A stretch of DNA of 64,000 nt from Sediminibacter sp. Hel_I_10 (lineage in GTDB: Bacteria; Bacteroidota; Bacteroidia; Flavobacteriales; Flavobacteriaceae), in assembly GCF_000688335.1 (NCBI RefSeq), contig NZ_JHZX01000001.1, positions 1,178,001-1,242,000 on the forward strand, given 5' to 3'. Numbering within the stretch: position 1 is the stretch's first letter; the number at the start of each line of letters is the position of its first letter. A program made the position numbers and the translations under genes. Under the pieces are notes generated by a model, which saw nothing but the letters and a program-made list of their open reading frames with translations, was not told where the DNA came from and ran no database searches. Of this stretch, positions 55,439-64,000 are shown piece after piece.

Positions 55439-56761
55439 TTATTTTTGTTTTGCCATTAATCGATACAGCAGGACGGCGGTAACTTTTGCCTTTTCTGCTA
55501 ATCGATTTAAATTTGCCGTTTCTTCTACGGTATGATCTCCAGAACCTCCGGTAAGCCCCATACCATCAATAGCCATATCGACGTAGCCCGAAGTAAACGA
55601 AATATCGGCAGCACCAGCATTTCTTGGGTTAACCGCTTCTATACTTCCAAAGCCCAAATCTTGACTCACCAAATTGTAGGTTGCTAACAATTGCGTATTA
55701 CCATCAGTTAGGTCTAAAGGAGGGTATCCACCTTCATCAAAAATCAATTCTGCAGAAGTCTTTGGGTAGTTTTCTGCAACAATAGCGTGCATCGTTTTTT
55801 TGGCTCTTTCTAATTGTTCTAAAGAAACCGCTCTAATATCGCCATGTACCTCAACCGCTTGAGACACCACGTTATTTTTTCCGAAGGCGTTACCTCCAGT
55901 TTGATCAGTATTAATACTTACCTCAGTGCCTCCTAACATAAATCCTGGATTAAAGGTCAAATCTTTTTCTTCGGAAAGTTGCTCATAAAACGCATTTAAA
56001 ATGCGAGAGGTTTCGTAAATAGCACCAACGCCCACTTTTTCGGAAAATACCTGAGACGAATGTGCGGGCTGACCTTTGACCTTCAATTTCCAATCTGAAG
56101 AACCACGTCTTGCCACAACAATAGTTTTAGGGTTATTATCTCCATTTTCAAAACCTAGGGCAATATCGGCCCATTGTGCAGCATCGATCACATCTTTTTT
56201 ACTCAGCGCTAAAGGATTACCGCTTTTTTCTTCATCTCCAGTCATGACAATTTTGATGCGCATGTCTTTTAACAAGCCTGCATCTTTTAAAGCCTTAATT
56301 GCCAAAATTATGATCACATCCCCACCTTTCATATCAGCCACTCCAGGACCTTCTACAATAGAATCATTGCGCATTTGGAACTCTTGAAACGGACTGTCTA
56401 ATTCAAACACCGTATCTAGATGACCTATCATTACTATTTTTGGGCCTTTCTTTCCTTCAATTGATGCTACGAGATGTCCGGCTCTATTGTAAGCTTCACC
56501 TGAAGTCAATTCGGTTTTAAATCCTAAAGCATCTAATTCTTTTTGATACAAGCGCCCTACTTCCTGAACCCCTTCAAAATTCATAGTCCCACTATTAATA
56601 TTTACTGAGGTTTCCAATAAAGAAAGTGCGTCTTTGAGATGTGTATCAACAGCGTCTACAAGTTGTTGTTCTTTTTTTGAAGTTTGAGCATTTAGCGTTG
56701 CCGCAAATACAAAGCAGAACAAGACTGCAATAGCCGAGTTCATACATTTACTGGTTTTCAT
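55439..56761 (-). CDS. M20 family metallopeptidase (carboxypeptidase G2-like)
   Basis: About 440 residues from the ATG at 56761 (MKTSKCMNSAIAV), with a signal peptide ending LNAQ; a longer frame to 56839 precedes the signal with a poor leader. The two-zinc site is complete: MIGHLDTVF, VADMKGGD, TGDEEKSG with the catalytic Glu pair, GFENGD, and the C-terminal GGSGDHTVEE histidine. A dimerisation domain lies between. Members remove C-terminal residues or split dipeptides. It is the first gene of a pair with the cyanophycinase, so it may cut the released dipeptides in the periplasm (inference). Confidence 0.88.
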   Translation of the reverse strand: MKTSKCMNSAIAVLFCFVFAATLNAQTSKKEQQLVDAVDTHLKDALSLLETSVNINSGTMNFEGVQEVGRLYQKELDALGFKTELTSGEAYNRAGHLVASIEGKKGPKIVMIGHLDTVFELDSPFQEFQMRNDSIVEGPGVADMKGGDVIIILAIKALKDAGLLKDMRIKIVMTGDEEKSGNPLALSKKDVIDAAQWADIALGFENGDNNPKTIVVARRGSSDWKLKVKGQPAHSSQVFSEKVGVGAIYETSRILNAFYEQLSEEKDLTFNPGFMLGGTEVSINTDQTGGNAFGKNNVVSQAVEVHGDIRAVSLEQLERAKKTMHAIVAENYPKTSAELIFDEGGYPPLDLTDGNTQLLATYNLVSQDLGFGSIEAVNPRNAGAADISFTSGYVDMAIDGMGLTGGSGDHTVEETANLNRLAEKAKVTAVLLYRLMAKQK

Positions 56762-56886
56762 AATTGGAAGTTTTTCAATCTTCCTAAAAATAGAATATTT
56801 TATTGAGCTTCGCTTCAGAAAAAAAAATATCTCTTGCAAAAACGTAAAGCTGCCCTAAGGATTGTTCGGTTTTGATTGCTTTACGA

Positions 56887-59187
56887 TCAGTCCTTTTTCT
56901 TTTTCAAAAAGGAAAAGAATCCCTTTTTCTCCTTTTTATCAGCCTCGTCATCAGTATCAAATTCCTTTTCGTCACGGTTCTTAGTGAATAAACGCTTTAA
57001 AAATCCGTCCCGTTTTTGGGAGTCACAGTCTAAAGCAGCAATCACAGCATCTGATGGTTTTTCAAATTGCGCGCCAGTGACGTCGTTAAATTTGGAATCT
57101 GCATTTAATTGTTTTAAAAACAGCGCTACAATGGGCAGTGCAGAATTAGCCCCTTGACCAATCCCAGTATTGCTAAATCCAATACGATGATCATTATTAC
57201 CCACCCAAGTTGCCATTATTAATTTTGGACTCACCCCAACAAACCAACCATCTTTATTATTTTGAGTGGTTCCTGTTTTACCGGCAAGGTCATTTTGTAA
57301 GCCATATGTTGAGCGCATCCGTTGGGCAGTCCCTGAATTGATGGTAGATTTCATAATTTCAACCATGAGTTGACGGGTCTCTTCAGAGAACGCCTCGGTG
57401 GCCTCCTCAGGAGTTTCCCTTTCGTAAATAACAGTGCCATCTTTATCCTCAATTTTCGAAATATAAAAGGGCTTTGAAATATGGCCATGATTGGCATAAG
57501 CGGTATAAGCTGTAGCAAGTTCCATAAGTGACAATTCCGCAGTACCTAAGGCTAAGGATGGTACTTTTGGTAATTCTGAAGTAATGCCCATTTTTTGGGC
57601 TTGAGTAATGGCCGCATCTATCCCCACATCTTCTAGCACCTTTACAGCAATGGTATTGACGGAATGACTCAGTCCATATCCCAAGGAATAATTAAGATGC
57701 TCATCCGTCTCCTCATTACCGCTATTGGTAGGCTTCCAATCTTTTTGATTGGTATAGGTCACCGCTTTTACAGGAATGTAAGTACAAGGATCCATGCCAT
57801 TTTCTAAGGCAGCCGTATACACAATGGGTTTAAAGGTAGAACCCACTTGACGTTTGGATTTTAACACATGATCATATTTAAAATAGCCATAGTCAATGCC
57901 GCCCACGTATGCTTTAACGGCTCCTGTTTGTGGCTCAAGGGCAACAAAACCAGTATTCAAAAACTTTAAGGTGTGTTTTAAGCTATCTATAGTAGAACTC
58001 AACTGAATGGTATCTCCCTCCCAACTGAACAATTTGTGATTGCTCTTAACGTTGAGTGAATCCATGATTTTTTTATCATCCCACTTTTTTTGTTTCAAGC
58101 TTTTATAGAGGCTTAATGTTTTAATTTTTTCGGCGATGACATTCTGATTCAACCACGGCGCATTTTTGCCATAACCACGCTCAAATTGATCTTGTAAAGC
58201 TTTTAAATGTTGCGCCATAGCAGCTTCTGCATAGCGCTGCATACTTAAATCAAGCGTGGTATAAATGGTCAAACCGTCTTTATAAAGATCATATGGCTTA
58301 TCATCTGGGGTTTTGAGACTGTCCAAAAGCTTCACAACATCCAATCGTACTTGTTCTCTAAAGTAAGCAGCGGTACCGTCGTCATGTTTAAATACGCGAT
58401 AATCAATTTCAAGAGGCTCTGAACTTGTTTTTTCTTGGAGCGCCTCATCAATATAGCCATTGACCACCATCTGTTTTAAAACAACATCACGCCGTAACTG
58501 ACTGCGCTCTGGAAACAATCTCGGGTTATAACTGTGTGACGCTTTTAAGGTACCAACCAAGGTTGCAGACTCGGCTAAACTCAATTGTTGAGTGGTTGTA
58601 CTAAAAAGCTTTTGTGCGGCACTTTCTATCCCAAAGGTATTATCACTAAAGGGAACCGTATTTAGGTACAAGGTTAAGATGTCTTGTTTAGAATACAGAC
58701 TTTCAAAACGCTTGGCCACGATCATCTCCTTAATTTTATTTACGGGCATGGAAAACCAACCGTGGTGTTCTCTTCCGTAGATATTCTTAACCAATTGCTG
58801 ACTAATGGTACTTCCTCCTCCAGCAGAATCATCCTGCAACAAAATAGATTTAAACACAACTCTAAGCAAGCTCGTATAATCGACGCCACCATGTTCAAAA
58901 AAGCGAGCGTCTTCCGTAGCAACCAAAGCATCTACTAGGTGCTTCGGAAGGTCTTCATAAGCCACCATTTGCCGATCAAAAATGAAATATTTACCAAGCA
59001 ATTGCTCATTAGCATCCAGTAAGAGCGTAGCCTCTGCCTGTTTGATGGCAGATAATTCTGTTTTTGAGGGCAGTTTTCCCCAAAGACCTATATAAACCGA
59101 TAGCCACAGCAAAAATAAAACCGAAATACCAGCCGTAATGAGACGAAGGATCCACTTGACCCAACGGTTTTGAAATGAAAAAGACAT
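56887..59187 (-). CDS. penicillin-binding protein 1A (transglycosylase/transpeptidase)
   Basis: A 766-residue bifunctional peptidoglycan synthase with one N-terminal membrane anchor. The GT51 domain (about 55-225) has ATEDARFFEHGGVD with catalytic Glu92, then GGGSTISQQLVKN. The transpeptidase domain (about 410-715) has SxxK at Ser450 (GSTFKP), SxN at 509-511 (SHSVN) and KTG in AGKTGTTQNN. The C-terminal tail of 30 residues is very rich in Asp, Glu and Lys. It makes and cross-links glycan strands outside the inner membrane. It appears to be a single-gene unit. Confidence 0.95.
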   Translation of the reverse strand: MSFSFQNRWVKWILRLITAGISVLFLLWLSVYIGLWGKLPSKTELSAIKQAEATLLLDANEQLLGKYFIFDRQMVAYEDLPKHLVDALVATEDARFFEHGGVDYTSLLRVVFKSILLQDDSAGGGSTISQQLVKNIYGREHHGWFSMPVNKIKEMIVAKRFESLYSKQDILTLYLNTVPFSDNTFGIESAAQKLFSTTTQQLSLAESATLVGTLKASHSYNPRLFPERSQLRRDVVLKQMVVNGYIDEALQEKTSSEPLEIDYRVFKHDDGTAAYFREQVRLDVVKLLDSLKTPDDKPYDLYKDGLTIYTTLDLSMQRYAEAAMAQHLKALQDQFERGYGKNAPWLNQNVIAEKIKTLSLYKSLKQKKWDDKKIMDSLNVKSNHKLFSWEGDTIQLSSTIDSLKHTLKFLNTGFVALEPQTGAVKAYVGGIDYGYFKYDHVLKSKRQVGSTFKPIVYTAALENGMDPCTYIPVKAVTYTNQKDWKPTNSGNEETDEHLNYSLGYGLSHSVNTIAVKVLEDVGIDAAITQAQKMGITSELPKVPSLALGTAELSLMELATAYTAYANHGHISKPFYISKIEDKDGTVIYERETPEEATEAFSEETRQLMVEIMKSTINSGTAQRMRSTYGLQNDLAGKTGTTQNNKDGWFVGVSPKLIMATWVGNNDHRIGFSNTGIGQGANSALPIVALFLKQLNADSKFNDVTGAQFEKPSDAVIAALDCDSQKRDGFLKRLFTKNRDEKEFDTDDEADKKEKKGFFSFLKKKKD

Positions 59188-59203
59188 GTCTTAAAATTTG
59201 TTA

Positions 59204-59211
59204 CAAAGTTA
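59204..59211 (-). promoter_or_regulatory. Bacteroidota -7 element for the PBP1A gene
   Basis: TAACTTTG on the minus strand, 17 bases before the ATG. A TTTG lies 17 bases further upstream, two bases closer than the usual spacing. Confidence 0.5.
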
Positions 59212-59464
59212 ATATACGAAGCGATTAGCAAATTCGATGTTTTATTATCTGTCTACGATTATAAATTATAGGTGTCAAAGTTAACTGTATTCGTGGTTAT
59301 GATAAGCAACATAAAAACCTATAGCCTTCCATATACAGAAACTTTATAACCTTATTCTCTTAAAATATTCACAAAATAGTAATCAAGCTAATTTTAGAAT
59401 TTTTTGCAATATGCAAAGCCCGAAACATCGTCGAACTTTGATTTAAACAAAAAAACGATACATT

Positions 59465-59995
59465 ATGAAATTTTTAAAATCAATTACCATACTCAGTGTT
59501 ATATTGATGAGTTATGGCGCTGTTGCACAAAGCGACAAGGACCAAAGCACTATGGCAGATGCCAACGATGCCAAAGCAAAATTACTTTCAGAAGATGCTT
59601 CACTGCAAACCTTTTTTGATAACTCGGCAGGTTATGTCATTTTCCCAAACGTAGGTAAGGGCGGACTCATTGTTGGCGCCTCTGCAGGAAACGGTGTTCT
59701 TTATGAAAATGGCACAGCCCAAGGCATGGCTAAATTAAAAGAGTTGAGTGTTGGACTTCAAGCAGGTGGCCAAGCCATCATTGAAATTATCTTTTTCAAG
59801 GACGAAGCTGCTCTAAATTCTTTTAAAGATGGTGATTTTGAGTTTTCTGCTGGAGTTTCGGCGGTTGTTTTAAAATCGGGCAAAGCTAAAGCGGCTAAAT
59901 ACAAAGACGGTGTTGCTGTGTTTGCGCTACCTAAAGCTGGACTTATGGCAGAGGCTTCTGTAGGAGGTCAAAAATTTGACTATACTGCGCTTTAA
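59465..59995 (+). CDS. SYLF (Ysc84-like) domain protein, secreted
   Basis: A 176-residue periplasmic or surface protein with a signal peptide ending GAVAQ and one SYLF domain. YVIFPNVGKGGLIVGASAGNGVLYENG (residues 58-84) is the family core, followed by LSVGLQAGGQ and a C-terminal GLMAEASVGGQKFDY. Eukaryotic members bind phosphoinositide lipids; the bacterial role is unclear, probably lipid or membrane binding. It is a single gene on the plus strand and is convergent with dsbD, sharing a bidirectional terminator. Confidence 0.88.
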   Translation: MKFLKSITILSVILMSYGAVAQSDKDQSTMADANDAKAKLLSEDASLQTFFDNSAGYVIFPNVGKGGLIVGASAGNGVLYENGTAQGMAKLKELSVGLQAGGQAIIEIIFFKDEAALNSFKDGDFEFSAGVSAVVLKSGKAKAAKYKDGVAVFALPKAGLMAEASVGGQKFDYTAL

Positions 59996-60012
59996 TCATC
60001 TATAGTAAAAGT

Positions 60013-60046
60013 AAAAAAGGACGACTCATACGGTCGTCCTTTTTTT
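60013..60046. terminator. bidirectional intrinsic terminator
   Basis: AAAAAGGACGAC, a six- or seven-base loop, then GTCGTCCTTTTTTT, between the convergent SYLF and dsbD genes. A and T tracts flank both sides, so it can serve both. Confidence 0.92.
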
Positions 60047-60047
60047 A

Positions 60048-62432
60048 TTATTTGAAGTTATCAATACCGTTTGACAACCAATCATAATAGTCATCAACGT
60101 CTGGTGTATATCCTACAGGCTCTATTAAATCTTCCCCATCATGCCCTACTAAAGCATAAAATGGTTGCGTATTCGTCTTGTAGTTTATGGTTTGAAATTC
60201 GCTCCACTTTTGGCCAATATATTTCAATTTTTTTCCTGGCTTTAGTTTCGAATCCAACTGCTCCCCTTCTGGAAGTTTGCGTTTATCGTCCACATAAAGC
60301 GAAATGAGTACCACATCATTTTTAAGCAGCTGCAAAACGCGATTTTTTACCCAAACGTTCTGTTCCATTTTACGGCAGTTTACACAGGCATGGCCTGTAA
60401 AGTCAATCATCACAGGCTTGTTCACTTTTTTAGCGTAAGCCATTCCTTTTTCATAATCATTAAATGATACAATATCATAAGGTGCCAAAATATGCGCGCC
60501 TTCGGGCAGTTCTTCTTGCGAGCCTGACATGAAACTTCCTCCAGTTTTTGAATTGCCTACCCCATAAGGAGATTCGGCATAATCCAACGGTGGCGGGAAG
60601 GCACTAATTAAATTCAAAGGAGCACCCCAAAGCCCTGGGATCATATAAACCGTAAAAGAAAGCGTCAATAACCCTAGCAGCAATCTTCCTACGGAAATGT
60701 GCTGTAGTGGCGAATCGTGCGGTAATTGCATTTTTCCGAGTAAATAGAGTGCTAAAGCACCAAATATGGCGATCCATATGGCCAAGAATACCTCACGTTC
60801 TAAGAAATGTAACTGGAGTACCAAATCGGCCTGAGATAAAAACTTAAAGGCAAATGCCAACTCGAGAAATCCCAAGACTACTTTTACCGTATTTAACCAA
60901 CCTCCAGATTTAGGCAGTGAATTAAGCCAGCCTGGAAATGCGGCAAATAAGGCAAATGGTAAAGCAATTGCAGATGAGAAACCAAGCATGCCGATTACTG
61001 GAGCAATACCACCTTTAGATGCTGCTTCTACCAAAATAGTCCCTACAATAGGTCCCGTACAAGAAAAAGATATGATGGCTAAAGCCAAGGCCATAAAAAA
61101 TATGCCTATTAAACCTCCTTTATCTGCCTGCCTATCGGCCTTATTGGCCCATGAGTTTGGCAAAACAATTTCAAATGCGCCCAAAAACGAAATCGCAAAA
61201 ACTACCAAGAGTATAAAGAACAACAGGTTAAACCAGACGTTAGTGGCCAACGCATTTAGAGCATCTGCACCAAAAATAGCCGTAATAATTGTACCCAATA
61301 ACACATAAATCACAATAATGGACAATCCGTAAATAATAGCATTACTAATCCCTTTGGCCTTAGATTTACTTTGCTTAATAAAGAAGCTAACCGTCATTGG
61401 GATCATAGGAAACACACAAGGTGTTAACAAGGCTACAAATCCAGATAAAAAGGCTACAAGAAATATGGACCATAAGCCTCTAGTATCTGCTTCACGCTCT
61501 GGTGTCGCCAAGATCTCACTTTCTGAAAGCTGTACACTCTTAGTTAAATCAAAGTTGAGATCAACATAACTTGGGGCTAAACATTGCTTATCGTCACAGG
61601 CCATGAATTCTACTTCGGCAGTGATGGTCTTTATGGTGCTATCGTCTAAAGTTATGCGCTGCTTGAATTCGGCCTCATCCTCAAAATATTTGATTTTCAT
61701 TTCAAAAACAGGATCGTTTACTGTTTTTCCAATAGCTTCTGAGGTATTTTCTACAAGCTCATAACCTTCTTGAGTCTCGTAGGTAAAATGTGTTGCAATG
61801 GGACCATCTTCTGGAACCGATTGTGAATATAAGTGCCAGTTTTTATCTATTTTGGCCTTTGAAACCAATATGAATTCGGTACTAGAAATCTTCTCTACAG
61901 AAGTATCCCAAGTCACTGGTTTTAAAATTTTGGAGTCATTAGAATTTGCAGAAAAATTGAGTTCGCTATCGTCTTCTGGCGCTTTTATCTGAAATGTTAA
62001 GTCTACATAATTTGGAGGCAAACACTTTTCATCATCACAAACCATGAACTCTACCTCTCCTTTTACAACAGATAGCGCTTCACTCAATACGTTGATACGC
62101 TGTTTGAATTCTGCTCTATCCTCAAAGAATTTAATTTTCATCTCAAAGACCGGATCGTTGATCGTTTTCCCCTTGCCTTCTGATGTATCACCAACTAACT
62201 TAAAGGTATCACTTTCAGAAAAACTAAAACGCGTGGAAACGGGACCATCTTCATAAACCTCTTGCGAGTACAAATGCCAACCTTCATCTATGGTTGCTGT
62301 AGCCACAAGATCATATTCTGTTTCTGAAATTTTCTCTACGGAAGTCGACCATTTCACAGGATCGAAAACCTGAGCATTTAATGAACTAAAAATAAAAAAT
62401 AGAGTGAAAAACGTAAAATGGATCTGCTTCAT
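60048..62432 (-). CDS. dsbD: thiol:disulfide interchange protein DsbD with duplicated N-terminal domain
   Basis: A 794-residue inner-membrane reductant shuttle. A signal peptide is followed by two tandem DsbD-alpha domains (about 21-150 and 171-300). Each has its own cysteine pair (Cys132/137 in CDDEKC, Cys279/284 in CDDKQC). The CcdA-type eight-helix membrane domain (about 330-600; FLSGFVALLTPCVFPMIP) comes next. The C-terminal thioredoxin domain has GHACVNCRKME. It carries electrons from cytoplasmic thioredoxin to periplasmic proteins. Most DsbD proteins have a single alpha domain, so the duplication is unusual. A -7 element lies 40 bases upstream. Confidence 0.92.
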   Translation of the reverse strand: MKQIHFTFFTLFFIFSSLNAQVFDPVKWSTSVEKISETEYDLVATATIDEGWHLYSQEVYEDGPVSTRFSFSESDTFKLVGDTSEGKGKTINDPVFEMKIKFFEDRAEFKQRINVLSEALSVVKGEVEFMVCDDEKCLPPNYVDLTFQIKAPEDDSELNFSANSNDSKILKPVTWDTSVEKISSTEFILVSKAKIDKNWHLYSQSVPEDGPIATHFTYETQEGYELVENTSEAIGKTVNDPVFEMKIKYFEDEAEFKQRITLDDSTIKTITAEVEFMACDDKQCLAPSYVDLNFDLTKSVQLSESEILATPEREADTRGLWSIFLVAFLSGFVALLTPCVFPMIPMTVSFFIKQSKSKAKGISNAIIYGLSIIVIYVLLGTIITAIFGADALNALATNVWFNLLFFILLVVFAISFLGAFEIVLPNSWANKADRQADKGGLIGIFFMALALAIISFSCTGPIVGTILVEAASKGGIAPVIGMLGFSSAIALPFALFAAFPGWLNSLPKSGGWLNTVKVVLGFLELAFAFKFLSQADLVLQLHFLEREVFLAIWIAIFGALALYLLGKMQLPHDSPLQHISVGRLLLGLLTLSFTVYMIPGLWGAPLNLISAFPPPLDYAESPYGVGNSKTGGSFMSGSQEELPEGAHILAPYDIVSFNDYEKGMAYAKKVNKPVMIDFTGHACVNCRKMEQNVWVKNRVLQLLKNDVVLISLYVDDKRKLPEGEQLDSKLKPGKKLKYIGQKWSEFQTINYKTNTQPFYALVGHDGEDLIEPVGYTPDVDDYYDWLSNGIDNFK

Positions 62433-62472
62433 ATCATTAAGCTGGTAAGACGTTATTACTTTTTAAAGTGTT

Positions 62473-62480
62473 CAAATGTA
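62473..62480 (-). promoter_or_regulatory. Bacteroidota -7 element for dsbD
   Basis: TACATTTG on the minus strand, 40 bases before the dsbD ATG. No good -33 TTTG is seen at the usual distance. Confidence 0.4.
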
Positions 62481-62610
62481 ACTGTAGATATCTCTAAAGA
62501 TGGTAAAATTATACTAAATGTAAATCTAATTGTGAAGGTGCTAATTTAACAAAAAGCATAGACTTGTGCTAAAAGCTGAGCAGTAAACATGATATCAAAT
62601 TTCAGCAAAA

Positions 62611-62636
62611 AAAAAGCTGAACCCTAGGTTCAGCTT
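62611..62636 (-). terminator. intrinsic terminator of the rhodanese lipoprotein gene
   Basis: On the minus strand AAGCTGAACC, a three-base loop, GGTTCAGCTT and a T run, beginning seven bases after the stop at 62643. Confidence 0.92.
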
Positions 62637-62642
62637 CAGTAG

Positions 62643-63038
62643 TCAATCAAAAGTTTTAACTTCTAGTTTTTCATGTCTCCAGTGGGTAATTCCACCTTCT
62701 AAGTCATAAATCTTAACGAAGCCAGCTGCCTTAAGTTTTTCGGCACATTTGGCACTTCGACCTCCAGATTTACAATAGAGAATTACGGGCTGGGTTTTAT
62801 CTAGTTTCTCAATATCCTCATCAAAAGTTGGGGAATTAAAATCAATGTTTTGAGAGTGAGCAATAAAGCCTGTTTCATATTCTTTAGGCGTTCTTACATC
62901 CACCAATTGCACATCTTCAAGCTCTAAGAGTGATTCCATTTCTTCTGGGGTAATCATCTTGATTTCGGTAGGGGTTTCTTTTGAACAAGCCGTGATCATC
63001 ACTAAGCCTAACAAACAAATGAGCATTATGTTTTTCAC
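62643..63038 (-). CDS. rhodanese-like lipoprotein
   Basis: A 131-residue lipoprotein (MITACS lipobox, Cys18) with one rhodanese domain. It shows VQLVDVRTPKEYETGFI, then the active-site loop LYCKSGGRSAKCAEKL with the catalytic cysteine, and DLEGGITHW. Rhodaneses move sulfane sulfur to a thiol acceptor; a membrane-bound periplasmic member may act in sulfur or redox chemistry. It follows the second rhodanese gene by ten bases, so the two form an operon next to dsbD and a redoxin. Confidence 0.9.
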   Translation of the reverse strand: MKNIMLICLLGLVMITACSKETPTEIKMITPEEMESLLELEDVQLVDVRTPKEYETGFIAHSQNIDFNSPTFDEDIEKLDKTQPVILYCKSGGRSAKCAEKLKAAGFVKIYDLEGGITHWRHEKLEVKTFD

Positions 63039-63048
63039 AGGTTTGAAT

Positions 63049-63363
63049 TTATGGGATTTTCACATCACCGGACCATTCATTGAATCCGCCAAGTAAATTA
63101 TAAGCCTTATCAAAGCCCAATTGGTTCATTACGGCACAAGCCTGATTGCTTCTTGCTCCAGATCTACAGTATACATAATAGGATTTTGATTTGTCCAATT
63201 TCTCGAGCTCATCAATAAATCCCTGTCCTTTATGAATATCTATATGAAGTGCCTCTGGAATCATCCCTTCTTCAACTTCATCTTGCGTTCTCACATCTAA
63301 GATCACAGCATTGTCATCTTCTTTTTGCTGAACAGCCCATTCGTCTTGTGATAAATCTGCCAT
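63049..63363 (-). CDS. rhodanese-like protein, cytoplasmic
   Basis: A 104-residue single-domain rhodanese without a signal peptide. It shows VILDVRTQDEVEEGMIPEAL, then VYCRSGARSNQACAVM with the catalytic cysteine, and NLLGGFNEWSG. It forms an operon with the rhodanese lipoprotein that follows. A TAATTTTG -7 candidate lies on the minus strand at 63386-63393. Confidence 0.92.
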   Translation of the reverse strand: MADLSQDEWAVQQKEDDNAVILDVRTQDEVEEGMIPEALHIDIHKGQGFIDELEKLDKSKSYYVYCRSGARSNQACAVMNQLGFDKAYNLLGGFNEWSGDVKIP

Positions 63364-63385
63364 AATTACTTTGTTTTTATAAATA

Positions 63386-63393
63386 CAAAATTA
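63386..63393 (-). promoter_or_regulatory. Bacteroidota -7 element for the rhodanese pair
   Basis: TAATTTTG on the minus strand, 22 bases before the ATG at 63363. No ideal -33 is seen. Confidence 0.4.
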
Positions 63394-63420
63394 ACGTTTC
63401 TTTGACAGATAGACGTAAAA

Positions 63421-63447
63421 AAAACCGAAGTGTTACATTTCGGTTTT
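63421..63447 (-). terminator. weak intrinsic terminator after the redoxin gene
   Basis: On the minus strand AAAACCGAA, an eight-base loop, TTCGGTTTT, then further T residues. The short, AT-rich stem makes it weaker than the other terminators here. Confidence 0.65.
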
Positions 63448-63473
63448 GATTTTATTTTTCGTTAAAGTCGTTT

Positions 63474-64000
63474 TTACACCTTAATTGAACAACCAATAGC
63501 TCTTGTACTTTTAACAGGAACCTCTTCATTAGACAATAGTGCATCTACAGCATCTTCTACATAAGTATCTTTAACCGCAGAGGCGTCTTGATAATTATCG
63601 TCAATAGCACCTATATATTTTACTTGAGGCCCTTTAGATGTGCGCTCTAAAACGTACACATGCGGTGTTTTTGTAGCGCCATATTGCGGGTATATTTTTT
63701 GACCTTCATCTATAAGATAAGGAAATGTGAATCCCTTTTCCTTCGCACGTTTCTTCATAGCCTCTAAGTTATCACCAGGTTTTACGTCTGTATTATTTGG
63801 CATAATGGCGATAACGGGATATCCTTTCTTTGCGTATTTCTTGTTGAGGGCTTCAATACGGTTCTCATACGCTACTGCATACGGACAGGTATTACAAGTA
63901 AAAATTACAATAAAGCCTTTCGCATCATCGTAATCGGCCATGGATACCATGTTCCCATCAATATTTTTCAAATCAAAATCGGTCGCAATGTCTCCAACTT
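63474..64000 (-). CDS. AhpC/TSA-like redoxin family protein, 5' end outside window
   Basis: The frame is open to the window edge. The residues before the TTG at 63971 read VGDIATDFDLKNIDGNMVSM, which is the normal start of a redoxin domain, so the gene begins beyond 64000. It has a thioredoxin-like fold with the redox loop FTCNTCPYAVAYENRIEAL (CxxC), VIAIMPNN, and a TPHVYVLE cis-proline segment. Members reduce peroxides or disulfides. The protein ends GCSIKV with another cysteine. It lies near the rhodanese pair and dsbD, suggesting a thiol-related neighbourhood. Confidence 0.85.
   Translation of the reverse strand, partial: VGDIATDFDLKNIDGNMVSMADYDDAKGFIVIFTCNTCPYAVAYENRIEALNKKYAKKGYPVIAIMPNNTDVKPGDNLEAMKKRAKEKGFTFPYLIDEGQKIYPQYGATKTPHVYVLERTSKGPQVKYIGAIDDNYQDASAVKDTYVEDAVDALLSNEEVPVKSTRAIGCSIKV

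Overview
The window is AT-rich DNA from a marine member of the Flavobacteriaceae (Bacteroidota). The evidence is a SusC/SusD polysaccharide utilisation locus, several C-terminal sorting domains of the type IX secretion system (T9SS), TAnnTTTG promoter -7 elements, a tmRNA tag of the GENNYALAA type, and small families such as DUF4212, DUF2945 and DUF1361. Genus cannot be fixed from sequence alone; a relative of Formosa, Winogradskyella or Psychroserpens is my inference.

Layout. 1-8.7 kb is the end of a surface-polysaccharide cluster: a glycosyltransferase cut by the window edge, a rhamnosyltransferase-like gene, a decayed copy of the first glycosyltransferase, a sulfotransferase, a Wzx-type flippase, a sugar aminotransferase, a FemAB/GNAT-like acyltransferase, a GT-C-like membrane protein and a GT2 enzyme. 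8.7-12.8 kb holds typA/bipA, kdsA, a GNAT enzyme and a DUF1801 protein. 12.8-18.8 kb is a co-directional set of small membrane proteins with its own winged-helix regulator, a Coq4-like protein and a SanA-like protein. Two identical-architecture palindromes (ACTTTG-N5-CAAAGT) lie in front of two of these genes and are probably the regulator's operators. 18.8-22 kb holds a saccharopine dehydrogenase-like enzyme, a structured non-coding block, ssrA (tmRNA), and a roughly 100 bp direct repeat of the ssrA 3' end that brackets a GIY-YIG gene.

22-31.2 kb is accessory DNA: a lipoprotein, a seven-bladed FG-GAP T9SS protein, and a run of genes all on the minus strand. Four of the five intergenic spacers in that run that I compared carry the same core repeat, and in three of them it is flanked by spacer-specific complementary arms. 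This looks like a gene-cassette array. It includes a tight three-gene unit (Dam methylase, small membrane protein, DGQHR/DndB-like protein) that is a reasonable candidate for an undescribed DNA-modification or defence module, and a GIY-YIG-DUF4357 protein.

31.3-33.3 kb is an ActP-like symporter with its small DUF4212 subunit; 33.8-34.8 kb is a KDG-kinase-like PfkB enzyme. 35-54 kb is a beta-glucan (probably laminarin) utilisation locus. It is transcribed on the minus strand as a T9SS binding protein, SusC, SusD, a PKD surface binding lipoprotein, GH5, an Fn3-like lipoprotein, GH16 and GH30, preceded by a membrane-spanning one-component regulator. 54-64 kb holds a secreted cyanophycinase with an M20 peptidase, PBP1A, a SYLF-domain protein, a DsbD with a duplicated N-terminal domain, two rhodaneses and a redoxin-family protein cut by the window end.
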